A stretch of 64,000 nucleotides of DNA from Gordonia sediminis (GTDB lineage: Bacteria; Actinomycetota; Actinomycetes; Mycobacteriales; Mycobacteriaceae). Under the pieces are notes generated by a model. That model ran no database searches, was not told the origin of the DNA, and saw only the letters and a program-made list of their open reading frames with translations. Position numbers and translations under genes: made by a program. The stretch lies in NCBI GenBank assembly GCA_004193205.1, contig RZUM01000004.1:1-64000 (forward strand). Reading direction: 5' to 3'. Shown piece after piece: positions 1 to 14,111 of this stretch (position 1 is the first letter of the stretch; each line of letters begins with the position of its first letter).

Positions 1-21
1 CGCCCGTCGCGACCCCCTGCC

Positions 22-117
22 GGTCGAGTAGCGGCGACGAAGGAGCCGCATATCGAGACCACACACCGAGTGGCCTCGATACACCTCCTCGCTACGCTCG
101 TCGGCTACTCGACCAGC
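22..117. repeat. REP-like imperfect inverted repeat
   Basis: Two arms, 22-60 and 72-114, are imperfect reverse complements: the left arm begins GGTCGAGTAGC and ends TATCGAGACC, and the right arm begins CCTCGATACACC and ends GGCTACTCGACC. The shared theme GGTCTCGATA...GGCTACTCGACCAGCG recurs at 41435-41484 in this window. It lies just beyond the ppc stop codon, in the place where a terminator would sit. The outer ends pair well; the middle of the arms pairs poorly. Repetitive extragenic palindromes of this look are known from several actinobacteria; identity with a named family is not shown. Confidence 0.7.
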
Positions 118-216
118 GGGTGACGGCGCTCGTCGGCTACTCGACCAGCGGTCGGGGCGCTCGGCGGCTACTCGACCAGCGGTCGGGGCGCTCGGCGGCT
201 ACTGAGACCAGCGGGT
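91..216. repeat. 31-bp tandem repeat, four copies
   Basis: The core GCTACTCGACCAGCGG recurs with starts at 104, 136, 167 and 198 (spacing 32, 31, 31). The last copy is altered to GCTACTGAGACCAGCGG. The array is an extension of the right arm of the REP-like element and runs to within a few bases of the ppc stop codon at 221-223. It looks like local amplification of the palindrome's end. Confidence 0.75.
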
Positions 217-220
217 AGCG

Positions 221-3070
221 CTAGCCGCTGTTGCGCAGCGCGGTCGCGAGACCGTTCATGGTGAGCTGGATGCCGCGGCGGACGCGGGGTTCGTCGTCGC
301 CGGCACGGAAGCGGCGCAGCAACTCGACCTGGAGCAGGTTCAGCGGCTCGAGGTACGGGAACCGGTTGTACACCGACCGTTTCAGCGCGGCGTTGTCGGC
401 CAGCAGGTCGTCGGCGCCGGTGATCTTCGCGTGCATCGCGATGGTGCGCTCGTGCTCGTCGACGATCATGCCGAAGACCTTCTCGCGCAACGCCTCGTCG
501 GGCACCAGCTGCGCGTACAGGTGCGCGAGCCCCATGTCGGACTTCGCCAGCACCTGCGCCATGTTCGACATCACGGTGCGGAAGAACGGCCACTTCTCGT
601 AGTAGCGCCGCAGCGTCTCCAGCTTCTCCGGATCGTCGCCGACCCACTCTTCGAATGCCGCACCGGTGCCGTACCAGCCGGGCAGCATCACCCGCGACTG
701 CGTCCACGACAGCACCCACGGGATGGCGCGGAGGTCGGAGATCTTCTCGGTCTGTTTACGCGAGGCGGGCCGGCTGCCGATGTTGAGGGCGCCGATCTCC
801 GACAGCGGTGTCGACGTGGTGAAGTACTCGACGAAGCCCGGTGTCTCGTGCACAAGCTTGCTGTACGCCGAACGCGCGAGCGCCGCGATCTCGTCCAGGT
901 CGCTGTAGGCGTCCTCGGACTCCTCACCCAGACCCTCGACGTCGAGCAACGACGACTCGATCGTCGCCGCGAGCAGCGTCTCCAGGTTGCGTTCGGCGAC
1001 GACCGGTTCGGCATACTTCGCGGCGATGATCTCACCCTGCTCGGTGATCCGCAGTGACCCCTGCACCGCTCCGGGCGGCTGGGCCAGGATGGCGTCGTAG
1101 CTCGGACCGCCACCGCGGCCGACGGTGCCGCCGCGGCCGTGGAACAGCCGGAGCCGGATGCCCGCCTTCTTGGCCGCTTCCACCAGGTCCAGCTCGCCGC
1201 GGTAGAGCGCCCAGTTGGCAGCCATGTAGCCGCCGTCCTTGTTGGAGTCCGAATAGCCGAGCATGACCTCCTGCATGCCCGCCTGACAATCGACCAGGTT
1301 TCGGTACAGCGGGATGTCCAGCGCCGCCAGCAGTGTCGCGGCACCCTGCTGCAGATCCTCGATGGTCTCGAAGAGCGGCACGATCCGCACCGACGACGAC
1401 AGCTTCCCGTCGTCGTCGATGTCGATCAGTCCGGCCTCCTTGAGCAGGATCATCGGCTCGAGCATGTCGCTGACCGAGGTGCACATGCTGATGATGTAGT
1501 TCGGCACCGACTGCGGACCGAACCTCTCGACGGCCCGCGCGGCCGCCCGCACGATGTTGAGTTCCTTGACCGCCAGTTCCGACAGCGCCGCATCCGGACG
1601 GGTCAGCGGACGTCGCGCGGTCAGTTCGCGGGTCAGGATCTCGACGCGTTCGGCCTCGTCGAGCGACAGGTAATCCGGATGCACACCGGCCCAGGCCAGC
1701 AGTTCGGCGATCACCTCCTCATGCATGTCGGAGTTCTGCCGCATGTCCAGACCCGAGAGGTGGAAACCGAAGGTGCGCACCGCTTCCCGCAGCGACGCCA
1801 GACGATCGTCGGCGATGATGTCGTCGTTGGTGTGGCGCAGCGCCGCATCGATGATGTCGAGGTCGGCGAGCAGGTCACCGGCCGTGCCGTAGGGTTCCGC
1901 GTCGTCGAGCACGAACAGGTCCGACGATTTCATCACCTCCTCGCCGAACAGTTGCGTCGCGGTGGAAATCAGCCGAGACCGGATGTGCCGCAACGCGAGC
2001 CGGAACGGTTCATCGGCTGCCGGGTCGTCGGCGGACATCCCGACGAGCTCGTAGAGACCATCCCCCGGCGACATCAGGCGCGAGGACATGCTCAGTTCCT
2101 CGGCGAGCAGCTTGAGCTCCGAGAGGTGATGGCCGATGGCGGTGCGCGCCGCCAGCGTGGTCGCCATCTCTACGATCTCGTCGGTGACGAACGGGTTGCC
2201 GTCGCGGTCGCCACCGATCCAGGAGCCCATCCGCAGCATCGGGTCGTCGGCGAGCCCGGCGTCGGGGTAGGCGGCGCGCAGCGCCTTGCGGACGCCCGCA
2301 TTGATCTTCGGGACGACTTCGAAGAACGAGGCGTCGTAGTAGCGCAGGCCGGAGCGGATCTCGTCCTGGATGGTGAGCCGCTCCAGCCGAATCAGCGCGG
2401 TCTCCCACATCGTGAGGATCTGGCGACGCAACCCGAGGGTGACCTCGGCGTCCTCGTCGGGGGTCATCTCGGTGCGGCCCCGGAATCGCATGAGTTCGGT
2501 GATCCGGTGTTGCGCCTCGAACACCGAACGACGACGGGTCTCGGTGGGGTGGGCGGTGATCACGGGCACCACAGTGGCATCGGCAAGTGCCGCGCCGACC
2601 GTATCGTCGGCGAGGCCGGCGGCGGCCAGCTTCGCATAGGTTGCCGCCAGCGTGCTGTCCTGTGGCGGATCTCCGGCGCGCACGTGGATGGCCCGCCGCC
2701 GCTCGCGGTGGATGTCCTCGGCAAGGTTGGCCAGCAACGCGAAGTTGCTGAATGCGCGGATCACCGGCATCACCAGGGAGATGTCGAGGTCGGTGAACAT
2801 GTCGGCGAGTACGTCACGATCAATTTCGGCACGCCGGATCTTGAACGCCGCGATGCGCGCGTTCTCCACGAGGTCGAACACGTCGGACCCGGAGTTGTCG
2901 CGCACGGTGTCACCGAGGATGCCGCCGAGCAGGCGGATGTCCTCCCGGAGCGGCTCGGTCAGCGCCCGGCCCTCGTCGTCGACGACGATGTGGTCGACGA
3001 TCGGGATCGACGGGCGCGCGCCCGCGGCTCCGGCGGCGGGGGTGGATTCGGGCGAGATCGATTCGCTCAT
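221..3070 (-). CDS. ppc: Phosphoenolpyruvate carboxylase
   Basis: This enzyme fixes bicarbonate onto phosphoenolpyruvate to give oxaloacetate, replenishing the TCA cycle in the cytosol. The 949-residue length is normal for the family. Visible signatures: the catalytic histidine in [12 protein letters not shown] (His about 174), the GGDRDGNP loop, [12 protein letters not shown] (about 603-614), the glycine-rich [14 protein letters not shown] and [13 protein letters not shown]. The C-terminus ends RNSG, close to the usual RNTG carboxyl end that is conserved in this family. The ATG at 3070 (MSESIS) was chosen; a longer in-frame reading to 3133 lacks family similarity. It is monocistronic, separated from secG by a hairpin. 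Confidence 0.97.
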   Translation of the reverse strand: MSESISPESTPAAGAAGARPSIPIVDHIVVDDEGRALTEPLREDIRLLGGILGDTVRDNSGSDVFDLVENARIAAFKIRRAEIDRDVLADMFTDLDISLVMPVIRAFSNFALLANLAEDIHRERRRAIHVRAGDPPQDSTLAATYAKLAAAGLADDTVGAALADATVVPVITAHPTETRRRSVFEAQHRITELMRFRGRTEMTPDEDAEVTLGLRRQILTMWETALIRLERLTIQDEIRSGLRYYDASFFEVVPKINAGVRKALRAAYPDAGLADDPMLRMGSWIGGDRDGNPFVTDEIVEMATTLAARTAIGHHLSELKLLAEELSMSSRLMSPGDGLYELVGMSADDPAADEPFRLALRHIRSRLISTATQLFGEEVMKSSDLFVLDDAEPYGTAGDLLADLDIIDAALRHTNDDIIADDRLASLREAVRTFGFHLSGLDMRQNSDMHEEVIAELLAWAGVHPDYLSLDEAERVEILTRELTARRPLTRPDAALSELAVKELNIVRAAARAVERFGPQSVPNYIISMCTSVSDMLEPMILLKEAGLIDIDDDGKLSSSVRIVPLFETIEDLQQGAATLLAALDIPLYRNLVDCQAGMQEVMLGYSDSNKDGGYMAANWALYRGELDLVEAAKKAGIRLRLFHGRGGTVGRGGGPSYDAILAQPPGAVQGSLRITEQGEIIAAKYAEPVVAERNLETLLAATIESSLLDVEGLGEESEDAYSDLDEIAALARSAYSKLVHETPGFVEYFTTSTPLSEIGALNIGSRPASRKQTEKISDLRAIPWVLSWTQSRVMLPGWYGTGAAFEEWVGDDPEKLETLRRYYEKWPFFRTVMSNMAQVLAKSDMGLAHLYAQLVPDEALREKVFGMIVDEHERTIAMHAKITGADDLLADNAALKRSVYNRFPYLEPLNLLQVELLRRFRAGDDEPRVRRGIQLTMNGLATALRNSG

Positions 3071-3100
3071 GGCAACAGTATTCCGGCATTCGTCGGCAGT

Positions 3101-3142
3101 GGCATCTTGGAAGCGGCATCTCGGCCGCGGCACCTCGGGAAC
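3101..3142. repeat. 14-bp imperfect direct repeat, three copies, upstream of ppc
   Basis: Three consecutive 14-mers, GGCATCTTGGAAGC, GGCATCTCGGCCGC and GGCACCTCGGGAAC, lie 31-72 nt upstream of the ppc ATG. Position and periodicity would suit a regulator-binding region, but no regulator is identified. Confidence 0.5.
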
Positions 3143-3148
3143 GACGAC

Positions 3149-3182
3149 GACCCGGTCACCTCGCCGGGAGGCGGACCGGGTC
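3149..3182 (-). terminator. Hairpin after secG
   Basis: GACCCGGTC at 3149-3157 is the exact reverse complement of GACCGGGTC at 3174-3182, with a further CCTC/GAGG pairing inside. It begins about 21 nt past the secG stop codon and lies upstream of ppc. There is no U-tract, as is common for actinobacterial terminators. Confidence 0.6.
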
Positions 3183-3203
3183 GCGTCACATGTTCGGGGT
3201 TGG

Positions 3204-3437
3204 TCAGGACAGACTGATGTCCAGACCGATGGCGACGATGAAGATGAACCAGATCAGGCCGACGAAGATGGTCAGCCGGTCGAGGTTGCGCTCGACGACG
3301 CTCGAACCGGACAGGCTCGACTGCACACCGCCACCGAACAGCGACGACAGACCACCGCCCTTGCCGCGGTGCAGCAACACCAGCACCACCATCAACACGC
3401 TGGTGACGATCAATCCGATGTCGAGTGCGAGCTTCAC
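3204..3437 (-). CDS. secG: SecYEG translocase subunit SecG
   Basis: This is a small membrane subunit of the general protein-secretion channel, helping SecYE move preproteins across the cytoplasmic membrane. The 77-residue protein has two membrane helices (about 5-22 and 55-75) joined by a cytoplasmic loop with [13 protein letters not shown], the usual SecG signature. It starts with GTG at 3437, with AGGA about 10 nt upstream. It follows tpiA after 134 nt that hold a large hairpin, and precedes ppc. The tpiA-secG-ppc order is common in actinobacteria. Confidence 0.93.
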   Translation of the reverse strand: MKLALDIGLIVTSVLMVVLVLLHRGKGGGLSSLFGGGVQSSLSGSSVVERNLDRLTIFVGLIWFIFIVAIGLDISLS

Positions 3438-3470
3438 GAGTAGTCAGTCCTGTTCGGTCGGTCCATGCAG

Positions 3471-3513
3471 CTGTGGCAGGTCATGCCCGATCATCGGGCA
3501 CAACCTGCCACAG
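3471..3513. terminator. Long hairpin between tpiA and secG
   Basis: CTGTGGCAGGT (3471-3481) pairs with ACCTGCCACAG (3503-3513). After a 2x2 mismatch an inner 7-bp stem TGCCCGA/TCGGGCA closes on a 3-nt loop. It lies 59 nt past the tpiA stop and only 34 nt before the secG start, so it could end gap-pgk-tpiA transcripts, protect their 3' ends, or act in the secG leader. Confidence 0.65.
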
Positions 3514-3571
3514 TGTACGCGCCCTTCGTCGGGGCTCAGGGATCGGGGGAACCGACCTCAGCGCACCGGGA

Positions 3572-4360
3572 TCAGGGCAGCGGCCCGCCGGCGGCGATTG
3601 CCGACAGGCTCGCGAACTCGTCCGACTTGAGCGACGCGCCGCCGACGAGCGCGCCGTCGACGTCGGTCTGCCCGACGATGTCGCCCACGTTCTTGGCGTT
3701 GACCGAGCCGCCGTAGAGAACCCGCACCGCGTCCGCGGTCGCGGCGTCGGCGATCTCGGCAAGGGCAGCACGGATCGCTCCGCATACCTCCTGGGCGTCC
3801 GCCGCGCTGGCGACACGACCGGTACCGATCGCCCAGACGGGCTCGTAGGCGATGACGACCTTGCCGATCTCCTCGGCAGTCAGACCGGCCAGCGAACCCT
3901 TGAGCTGGGTCACGTTGTACGCCACGTGATCACCGGCCTCACGGATGTCGAGTCCCTCACCGATGCACACGATCGGGGTCAGACCGTGGCGCAGAGCCGC
4001 CTTGGTCTTGGCCAGCACCACCTCGTCGGTCTCGGCGTGCATGGTGCGGCGCTCCGAGTGTCCGACGACGACGAAGGTGCAACCGAGCTTGGCCAGGAAC
4101 GCGCCGCTGATCTCGCCGGTGTAGGCACCCGAGTCCTGGGCGGACAGATCCTGCGCACCGTAGGTGATCAGGAGCTTGTCCCCGTCGATGACGGTCTGCA
4201 CACTGCGGATGTCGGTGAACGGCGGGATGACCGTGACGTCGACCTTGTCGAAGTACTTGGCCGGCAGCGCGAACGCGATCTTCTGAACCAGCGCGATGGC
4301 CTCGAGATGGTTCAGATTCATCTTCCAGTTGCCCGCGATGAGCGGTTTTCTGCTCGCCAT
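3572..4360 (-). CDS. tpiA: Triose-phosphate isomerase
   Basis: This enzyme interconverts dihydroxyacetone phosphate and glyceraldehyde 3-phosphate in glycolysis. In the 262-residue protein the TIM-barrel catalytic set is present: Asn11 and Lys13 in GNWKMN, His101 in GHSERR, Glu173 in [10 protein letters not shown], and the phosphate-binding LYGGSVN. The ATG at 4360 shares one base with the pgk stop (TGATG), so translation is coupled. It is the last gene of gap-pgk-tpiA. Confidence 0.97.
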   Translation of the reverse strand: MASRKPLIAGNWKMNLNHLEAIALVQKIAFALPAKYFDKVDVTVIPPFTDIRSVQTVIDGDKLLITYGAQDLSAQDSGAYTGEISGAFLAKLGCTFVVVGHSERRTMHAETDEVVLAKTKAALRHGLTPIVCIGEGLDIREAGDHVAYNVTQLKGSLAGLTAEEIGKVVIAYEPVWAIGTGRVASAADAQEVCGAIRAALAEIADAATADAVRVLYGGSVNAKNVGDIVGQTDVDGALVGGASLKSDEFASLSAIAAGGPLP

Positions 4361-5571
4361 CAGCTCTCCAAGACTTTCAGCCCCGGCAATTCCTTGCCCT
4401 CCAAGTACTCCAGCGACGCGCCGCCACCGGTCGAGATGTGCGAGAAATCCGAATCCGGCAACCCGAGGGTGCGCACCGCCGCGGCCGAGTCGCCACCGCC
4501 GACGACGGTGAACGCGCCGTTGCCGGTCGTGGCCGCGATCGCCTCCGCGACGCCGCGGGTGCCGGCTGAGAACTTCTCGAACTCGAACACACCCGACGGG
4601 CCGTTCCAGAAGATCGTCGCCGCGCCGGACAGGACCGCGGTGAACCGCTTCACCGACTCCGGACCGATGTCGAGACCCATCCATCCGTCGGGGATCTCCT
4701 CGACCGGGACCGTCTTGGACTCGGCGTCGGCGGCGAACTTGTCGGCCACCACGACGTCGAGCGGCAGCCGGATCACGTCGCCGAACTGCTCGAGCAGCCC
4801 CTTGCAGACGTCGATCTGATCCTCCTGCAGCAGCGAGGTGCCCACCGAATGCCCTTGCGCGGCAAGGAATGTGAACGCCATACCGCCACCGATGACCAGA
4901 GTGTCCACCTTGGGTGCGAGCGCCTCGATGACCCCGAGCTTGTCGGAGACCTTCGAACCGCCCAGAACGACCGCGTACGGTCGGCTGACCTCCTCGGTGA
5001 GCTTGGAGAGGACCTCGACCTCGGCCTCCACCAGCTTCCCGGCATAGTGCGGGAGCAGCTTGGCCACGTCGTAGACCGACGCCTGCTTGCGGTGCACCAC
5101 ACCGAAGCCGTCCGAGACGAACGCGCCGTCCTCGCCGACGAGCTCAACGAGTGCCTTGGCCAACGACTCGCGCTCGGCCTCGTCCTTGGAGGTTTCGCGC
5201 GGGTCGAACCGCACATTCTCCAGCAGCAGGACGTCGCCGTCGGTCAGGCCCTCGGCCCGCGCCAGCGCGTCGGTCCCGACGACGTCGCCCGCGAGCTGGA
5301 CGTTGCGGCCCAGCTCTTCGCCGAGTCGCGCCGCGACCGGTGCGAGCGAGTATTTCGGATCCGGCTCACCCTTCGGTCGACCGAGGTGCGCCGTGATGAT
5401 CACCTTGGCACCCGCGTCGACGAGCGCCGACAGCGTCGGCAACGAGGCCAGGATGCGGCCCGGATCGGTGATCGTCGTCCCGTCCAGCGGGACGTTGAAA
5501 TCCGACCGGACCAGCACTCCCCGACCCGAAACGCCTTCGTCCAGAAGGTCTTTCAGTGTGGGTACACCCAT
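4360..5571 (-). CDS. pgk: Phosphoglycerate kinase
   Basis: This enzyme transfers the acyl phosphate of 1,3-bisphosphoglycerate to ADP, the first ATP-yielding step of glycolysis. At 403 residues it is of normal length. Visible motifs: [10 protein letters not shown] (22-31), HLGRPKG for substrate binding, [10 protein letters not shown] at the nucleotide site, WNGPSGVFE, and GGGDSAAAV near the C-terminus. It follows gap after 38 nt and overlaps tpiA by one base. Confidence 0.97.
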   Translation of the reverse strand: MGVPTLKDLLDEGVSGRGVLVRSDFNVPLDGTTITDPGRILASLPTLSALVDAGAKVIITAHLGRPKGEPDPKYSLAPVAARLGEELGRNVQLAGDVVGTDALARAEGLTDGDVLLLENVRFDPRETSKDEAERESLAKALVELVGEDGAFVSDGFGVVHRKQASVYDVAKLLPHYAGKLVEAEVEVLSKLTEEVSRPYAVVLGGSKVSDKLGVIEALAPKVDTLVIGGGMAFTFLAAQGHSVGTSLLQEDQIDVCKGLLEQFGDVIRLPLDVVVADKFAADAESKTVPVEEIPDGWMGLDIGPESVKRFTAVLSGAATIFWNGPSGVFEFEKFSAGTRGVAEAIAATTGNGAFTVVGGGDSAAAVRTLGLPDSDFSHISTGGGASLEYLEGKELPGLKVLES

Positions 5572-5609
5572 TGTGGGTTATTCCTCCGTGGTTGTCGGTA
5601 CCAGATCGG

Positions 5610-6650
<1,041 letters not shown>

Positions 6651-6718
6651 TCATCATCGAGCTCTGTGGGGATCGCGTCGCTGCTCACGGATCACGATCG
6701 CGAACATGACACGGCATA

Positions 6719-6739
6719 GCTCAGCCTAGTAGGCAGAGC
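6719..6739 (-). terminator. Hairpin between whiA and gap
   Basis: The sequence GCTCAGCCTAGTAGGCAGAG plus C folds as GCTC/GAGC and GCC/GGC stems (inner stem up to 5 bp) with one A-A mismatch. It lies about 41 nt past the whiA stop and 90 nt before gap. It may end the uvrC-to-whiA transcript; there is no U-tract. Confidence 0.4.
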
Positions 6740-6779
6740 CTCGGTGGGTGCAGCTAGTGCCCCGATTGACGCGGCAGCC

Positions 6780-7763
6780 TCACGCCTCGTCGAGGAGGTC
6801 GGAGGTGACCGCCGATTCGGTGTCCGGGATTCCGTCGACGCGGGCCTTCTTGTCCGCCATCGACAGCAGCCGCCGGATCCGGCCGGCCACCGCGTCCTTG
6901 GTCATCGGCGGGTCGGCGAGCTGACCGAGTTCCTCGAGCGAGGCCTGCCGGTGCGTGATCCGCAGCTGGCCGGCCGCCATCAGGTGATCGGGCACCTCGT
7001 CGCCGAGGATGTCGAGGGCACGTTCGACGCGTGCGGCGGCCGCGACCGCCGCACGCGCGGACCGTCGTAGGTTCGCGTCGTCGAAGTTCGCGAGACGGTT
7101 CGCGGTGGCCCGGACCTCGCGCCGCATCCGGCGCTCCTCCCACACCAAGCGCGTGTCGTGCGCGCCCATCCGCGTGAGCAGCGCGCCGATCGCCTCACCG
7201 TCACGGATCACGACCCGGTCGGCGCCACGCACCTCGCGCGCCTTGGCCGACACCCCGAGCCGCCGCGCGGCCCCGACCAGTGCGAGCGCCGCCTCGGGAC
7301 CGGGGCAGCTGACCTCCAGCGCCGACGAGCGTCCCGGCTCGGTGAGCGAGCCGTGGGCCAGGAACGCGCCACGCCAGGCCGCCTCCGCGTCGGCCACGCT
7401 CCCGCCGACGACCTGGGCGGGCAGGCCGCGGACCGGACGGCCGCGCAGATCCAGCAGCCCGGTCTGGCGCGCGAGTCCCTCGCCGTCCTTGGTCACCCGT
7501 ACGATGTAGCGCGCGCCCTTGCGGAGTCCGCCGCCGCGCAGGACGTGAACGTCGGAGTTGTACCCGTAGAGGTCGAAGATCTCGCGGCGCAGTCGCCGGG
7601 CGACGTTGCCCATGTCCACCTCGGCCTCGACGATGACCCGGCCGGAAACGATGTGCAGGCCGCCGGCGAACCGCAACAGCGCCGACACCTCGGCCTTTCG
7701 ACAACTCACCTGCGTCACGACCAGCCGCGAAAGCTCATCCTTCACCGCCGCCGTCATCGCCAC
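6780..7763 (-). CDS. whiA: Sporulation/cell-division regulator WhiA
   Basis: WhiA is a DNA-binding protein with an N-terminal fold related to LAGLIDADG homing endonucleases and a C-terminal helix-turn-helix. In Streptomyces it works with WhiB to control division genes; in non-sporulating actinobacteria it is conserved with a role in growth and division. The N-terminal [19 protein letters not shown] and the C-terminal [20 protein letters not shown] are typical. I chose GTG at 7763 ([11 protein letters not shown]), giving 327 residues, because GGAGGG lies about 9 nt upstream and mycobacterial WhiA begins MAMT. A longer reading from GTG 7802 would abut the yvcK stop. Confidence 0.93.
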   Translation of the reverse strand: MAMTAAVKDELSRLVVTQVSCRKAEVSALLRFAGGLHIVSGRVIVEAEVDMGNVARRLRREIFDLYGYNSDVHVLRGGGLRKGARYIVRVTKDGEGLARQTGLLDLRGRPVRGLPAQVVGGSVADAEAAWRGAFLAHGSLTEPGRSSALEVSCPGPEAALALVGAARRLGVSAKAREVRGADRVVIRDGEAIGALLTRMGAHDTRLVWEERRMRREVRATANRLANFDDANLRRSARAAVAAAARVERALDILGDEVPDHLMAAGQLRITHRQASLEELGQLADPPMTKDAVAGRIRRLLSMADKKARVDGIPDTESAVTSDLLDEA

Positions 7764-7801
7764 CGGTCCCTGCCCTCCTGTCACGAGCCCCCCAGCACTC
7801 A

Positions 7802-8830
7802 CTATTCATGTGCCCGCACAGCGTATCGACTCACTTCACCTTCGCACAGTTCGCCGACCAGGGCGGCGACTTTCCCGGGGTCGTGGACGGGCCGTCCGGG
7901 CACCGCCAGATCGCCGACATGCAGTTGCGCGCCGAACATCTCCGCCGCCCGGACCAGGTGATCGCGCTCGCGTCCGGCCGGCACCGAGGCGGCGTCGACG
8001 ACGACGTCGTCGATGCGCAGCACGTCGGCGTGGGCGTGCAGGACGTGCAAGTGGCGTTCGACGGAGAACCCGGTCGTCTCACCGGGTTCGGCGGCCAGGT
8101 TGACGAACAGCATCTTACGGGCCGTGGTCTCCTGCAGGGCATCCAACAGGCCCGGCACCAGCACGTGCGGGATCACACTGGAGAACCATGACCCGGGCCC
8201 GAGCACCACGAGATCGGCGCCGAGGATCGCCTCGACGGCCTGCGGGCACGCCGGCGGGTCGGTTGGCAGCAGCCGCACCCGCCGCACCTTCCCCGGTGTG
8301 GTGGCCACCGCGACCTGACCGCGGATGCAGCGGCTGATCCGAGGATCGCTCTCCAGGCCCGAGACGTCGGCCTCGATCTCGAGCGGCACCGACGACATCG
8401 GCAGCACCCGGCCGTCGATGTCGAACACCTCGACCAGTTCGTCCAGCGCGGCCACCGGGTCGCCCAGGATCTCGGTCAGCCCGGCCAGCAGCAGGTTGCC
8501 AACCGGGTGACCGGCCAGCGCCCCGCGCCCGCCGAACCGGTGCTGGAGGGTCTCCGCCCACAGTCGATGACCGTCACGTTGGGTGCGTCCACGCCCGTCG
8601 GCCCGCGCCTCGAGGGCGGCGGGCGCCGACATCAGCGCCGAGAGCGCCATCCGGAGGTCTCCGGGGGGAATCACCCCCAGCTCAGCCCGAAGCCGCCCCG
8701 ACGACCCGCCGTCGTCGGCCACGGTCACCACCGCGGTGACGTCGGGGGTCAGGTACCGCATCGCGGTCAACGTCGCATACAGCCCGTGTCCCCCACCGAG
8801 CGCGGCGACGCGCATCGTCGAATCGCTCAT
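7802..8830 (-). CDS. yvcK: YvcK/CofD-like family protein
   Basis: This is a UDP-sugar-binding protein of the CofD-like fold, in actinobacteria and firmicutes linked to peptidoglycan precursor metabolism and morphology rather than to coenzyme F420. The 342-residue protein has [12 protein letters not shown] (residues 9-20), [10 protein letters not shown] and PPGDLR, all conserved in the family. The ATG at 8830 overlaps the rapZ stop as ATGA; a longer in-frame reading to 8959 is antisense-like noise inside rapZ. It lies in the conserved uvrC-rapZ-yvcK-whiA block. Confidence 0.93.
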   Translation of the reverse strand: MSDSTMRVAALGGGHGLYATLTAMRYLTPDVTAVVTVADDGGSSGRLRAELGVIPPGDLRMALSALMSAPAALEARADGRGRTQRDGHRLWAETLQHRFGGRGALAGHPVGNLLLAGLTEILGDPVAALDELVEVFDIDGRVLPMSSVPLEIEADVSGLESDPRISRCIRGQVAVATTPGKVRRVRLLPTDPPACPQAVEAILGADLVVLGPGSWFSSVIPHVLVPGLLDALQETTARKMLFVNLAAEPGETTGFSVERHLHVLHAHADVLRIDDVVVDAASVPAGRERDHLVRAAEMFGAQLHVGDLAVPGRPVHDPGKVAALVGELCEGEVSRYAVRAHE

Positions 8831-9762
8831 TCCCGCCCCAGGTCCCGATGGATCACGCGCACGTCGAACGACCGCGCGCCGGTGTCGTCGGTGATCCGAC
8901 GCAACCGCGCCCCGATCTCCTCGGAGATGGCCACACTGCGGTGTTTGCCGCCCGTACAACCGATGCTGATCGTCATGTACCGCTTGCCTTCTCGACGATA
9001 TCCCGTCGACACCACCCCGACGAGTTCGAGGTAGAGATCCACGAATCGGCCGGCGTCGGGTTGGCCCAGCACGTAATCGCGGACCTCGTCGTCGCGACCA
9101 TTCTGCTCCCGTAGCTCGTCCACCCAGTACGGATTCGGCAGAAAGCGCACATCCGCGACGAGATCGGAGTCGATGGGCAGCCCGTATTTGAAACCGAAGG
9201 ACTGCACGGCCACGCTGAGACGGTTGTCGGCCTCGTGCGGGTACACCCCCTCGACCACCTCGCGCAGTTTCGCCGCGGTCAGCGCCGAGGTCTCCACCAC
9301 CAGATCGGCCGAGTTCTTCACCGGCGCCAGGAACACCCGCTCGCGGGCGATGCCGTCGATCAGGGTCTCGCCGCCCTGCAGCGGATGGCGGCGACGCACC
9401 TGCTCGAAGCGACGCACCAGGACCTGGTCGCTGGCGTCGAGGAACAGCAGTTTGGTCGCGGCCCCCGACGCCGCCAGACTCTCACGCAGTTCGTCGAGTT
9501 GGCTGCCGACGGTCTCGTCGGACGCCCGGATCACCATCGCCAGACGCGAGATCGCGGGGTCGGACTCGCGGACCATGTCGATCATGGTGGAGATCAGGGT
9601 CGGTGGCACGTTGTCGGCGACATACCACCCGTCGTCCTCGAGCACGTTGGCGGCCGTGGACCGACCGGCGCCGGACATGCCGGCGACGAACAGCACGGTG
9701 AGGCCCGGCCGGGCATCATCGGCCGACCCGTCGGGCCGGACCGTGTCGGTCGGATCAGTCAC
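8827..9762 (-). CDS. rapZ: RNase adapter protein RapZ (nucleotide-binding)
   Basis: RapZ is a P-loop protein; in enterobacteria it presents the small RNA GlmZ to RNase E to control amino-sugar synthesis. Its actinobacterial role is less clear but the neighbourhood with yvcK and whiA is conserved. The Walker A is GMSGAGRS (28-35), followed by [13 protein letters not shown]. The C-terminal domain has GFKYGLP, RFLPNP and [10 protein letters not shown]. The GTG at 9762 (MTDPTD, 311 residues) was chosen because GGAG lies 7 nt upstream; TTG at 9777 is the longer alternative. It overlaps the uvrC stop by 8 nt. Confidence 0.93.
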   Translation of the reverse strand: MTDPTDTVRPDGSADDARPGLTVLFVAGMSGAGRSTAANVLEDDGWYVADNVPPTLISTMIDMVRESDPAISRLAMVIRASDETVGSQLDELRESLAASGAATKLLFLDASDQVLVRRFEQVRRRHPLQGGETLIDGIARERVFLAPVKNSADLVVETSALTAAKLREVVEGVYPHEADNRLSVAVQSFGFKYGLPIDSDLVADVRFLPNPYWVDELREQNGRDDEVRDYVLGQPDAGRFVDLYLELVGVVSTGYRREGKRYMTISIGCTGGKHRSVAISEEIGARLRRITDDTGARSFDVRVIHRDLGRE

Positions 9763-11776
9763 CAGTGGTCTCCTCAACTCGATCGGGTGTCACGACGGAT
9801 TCGGGGGTCGGCGCGGAGTCCTCGGCGAGCGCTGCTCGGACCGCCCGGGCGGTGGCCGTCCCGATGCCCGGCACCTCGGCGATGTCCTCCAGTGTGGCCT
9901 CCCGAAGGCGGGCCACCGATCCGAAATGGGTGACCAGGGCGGTTCGTCGGGTGCGGCCGAGGCCGGGCACACCGTCGAGTACCGACTCGGTCATCCGCTT
10001 GCTGCGCTTGCTGCGGTGGAAGGTGATCGCGAAGCGGTGCGCTTCGTCGCGGACCCGCTGCAGCAGGAACAGCGCCTCACTGGTCCGGGGCAGGATCACC
10101 GGGTCGTCGTCGCCGGGGATCCACACCTCCTCCAGTCGTTTGGCCAGTCCGATGACCGCGACATCGGTGATGCCGAGTTCGTCGAGCACGGCGGCCGCGG
10201 CGTGGGCCTGCGGGGCGCCGCCGTCGACGACGAAGAGATTCGGCGGATAGGCGAATTTACGTGGCCGTCCGGTGGTCGGGTCGATCGCCGCGGGCCGATC
10301 GGTGGCCGACGTGGGCTCGTGGTCGGCGCGGTGGCGCAGGAACCGGCGGCGGGTGACCTCGGCGATCGACGCGACGTCGTCGGATCGGCCCTCGCCGGCC
10401 GCGTATCGGATCGAGTAATGCCGGTAATCCGATTTCCGCGGCAACCCGTCCTCGAAGACGACCAGCGACGCGACCACGTCGGTGCCCTGAACATGGGAGA
10501 TGTCGATGCACTCGATGCGCAGCGGGGCCTGGTCGAGACCCAGGGACTCCTGCAGCTCGGTCAGCGCGGCCGACCGGCTGGTCAGATCACCCGCCCGACG
10601 TAACTTGTGCTGCGCCAGCGCCTCCGACGCGTTGCGCGCGACCGTGTCGAACAGCGCCTTCTTGTCGCCGCGCTGCGGGACGCGCAGCACCACCCTGCTG
10701 CCACGCAGGTCCGACAACCAGTTCTGCAGGTCGTCCTGGTCGTCGGGCAGTTCCCCGACGAGCACCTCGCGGGGAATCGACTCGCCCCGGGCGCGGTGCT
10801 CGTCGATCTCCACGGTGGCGTCGAGATCGACCTCCGCCCCGTAGAACTGGGTGACGAACTGGGCCACCTGCTCGCCGGTCGACGTGTCGTCGGAGCGCTC
10901 CACGACCCACCCGCGCTGACCCCGGACCCGGCCGCCGCGGACATGGAACACCTGCACCGAGACCTCGAGTTCGTCGCCGACCATCGCGACCACATCCGCG
11001 TCGGTCCCGTCACCGAGGACCACCGCCTGCTTCTCCATCGCACGCCGCATCGCGCTCACGTCGTCGCGCAGCCGCGCGGCCCGTTCGAAGTCGAGTTCGG
11101 TTGCGGCCTCGGTCATCTCGCGCTCGAGGCGGCGGATCATCTGATCGGTGCGGCCGGCCAGGAAATCGCAGAAGTCCTCCACGATCTCGCGGTGACGCTC
11201 GGCGCTCACCCGACCCACGCACGGCGCCGAACACTTGTCGATATAGCCGAGCAGACAGGGCCGGTCGATCTGGCGATGCCGCTTGAACACCCCGGTCGAA
11301 CAGGTGCGCGCCGGGAACACCCGAGTGAGCAGATCGACGGTCTCCCGGATCGCCCACGCGTGGGAGTAGGGGCCGAAGTACCGCACGCCGCGGCGGCGCG
11401 GACCGCGGTAGACGAACAGCCGCGGATACTCCTCGTTGAGGGTCACCGCGAGCACCGGGTAGGTCTTGTCGTCGCGGTAGCGGACGTTGAACCGCGGATC
11501 GAACTCCTTGATCCAGTTGTACTCGAGCTGCAGCGCCTCCACCTCGGTGCCGACGACGGTCCATTCCACCGACGCGGCGGTGGTGACCATCTGCCGGGTC
11601 CGCGGGTGCAGCGAGGCGAGGTCGGCGAAGTAGGAGGTCAGCCGGGATCGGAGACTCTTGGCCTTGCCGACGTAGATGACCCGCCCGTACTGGTCGCGGA
11701 ACTTGTACACCCCCGGTTCGGTGGGGATGGTGCCCGCGGCGGGACGGTAGGTTGTCGGGTCGGCCACGGATTCCAC
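9755..11776 (-). CDS. uvrC: Excinuclease ABC subunit C
   Basis: UvrC is the nuclease of nucleotide-excision repair and makes both incisions around a lesion marked by UvrAB. Domain order in 673 residues: GIY-YIG nuclease at about 20-95 (GVYKFRD...[14 protein letters not shown]), a cysteine cluster ([12 protein letters not shown]), a UVR/UvrB-interaction helix pair ([15 protein letters not shown]), an RNase H-like C-terminal nuclease ([20 protein letters not shown]), and helix-hairpin-helix repeats ([20 protein letters not shown]). It starts with GTG at 11776; GTG 11767 is also possible. It follows the PH-domain gene after 12 nt. Confidence 0.96.
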   Translation of the reverse strand: MESVADPTTYRPAAGTIPTEPGVYKFRDQYGRVIYVGKAKSLRSRLTSYFADLASLHPRTRQMVTTAASVEWTVVGTEVEALQLEYNWIKEFDPRFNVRYRDDKTYPVLAVTLNEEYPRLFVYRGPRRRGVRYFGPYSHAWAIRETVDLLTRVFPARTCSTGVFKRHRQIDRPCLLGYIDKCSAPCVGRVSAERHREIVEDFCDFLAGRTDQMIRRLEREMTEAATELDFERAARLRDDVSAMRRAMEKQAVVLGDGTDADVVAMVGDELEVSVQVFHVRGGRVRGQRGWVVERSDDTSTGEQVAQFVTQFYGAEVDLDATVEIDEHRARGESIPREVLVGELPDDQDDLQNWLSDLRGSRVVLRVPQRGDKKALFDTVARNASEALAQHKLRRAGDLTSRSAALTELQESLGLDQAPLRIECIDISHVQGTDVVASLVVFEDGLPRKSDYRHYSIRYAAGEGRSDDVASIAEVTRRRFLRHRADHEPTSATDRPAAIDPTTGRPRKFAYPPNLFVVDGGAPQAHAAAAVLDELGITDVAVIGLAKRLEEVWIPGDDDPVILPRTSEALFLLQRVRDEAHRFAITFHRSKRSKRMTESVLDGVPGLGRTRRTALVTHFGSVARLREATLEDIAEVPGIGTATARAVRAALAEDSAPTPESVVTPDRVEETTGD

Positions 11777-11788
11777 GTTAGTCGGTGG

Positions 11789-14107
<2,319 letters not shown>

Positions 14108-14111
<4 letters not shown>

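Noticed and set aside
1139-3217. Long plus-strand open frame of 692 codons opposite ppc
   Set aside because: It is antisense to a complete ppc, has Arg/His/Gly-rich composition typical of GC-rich shadow frames, and no recognisable motif.
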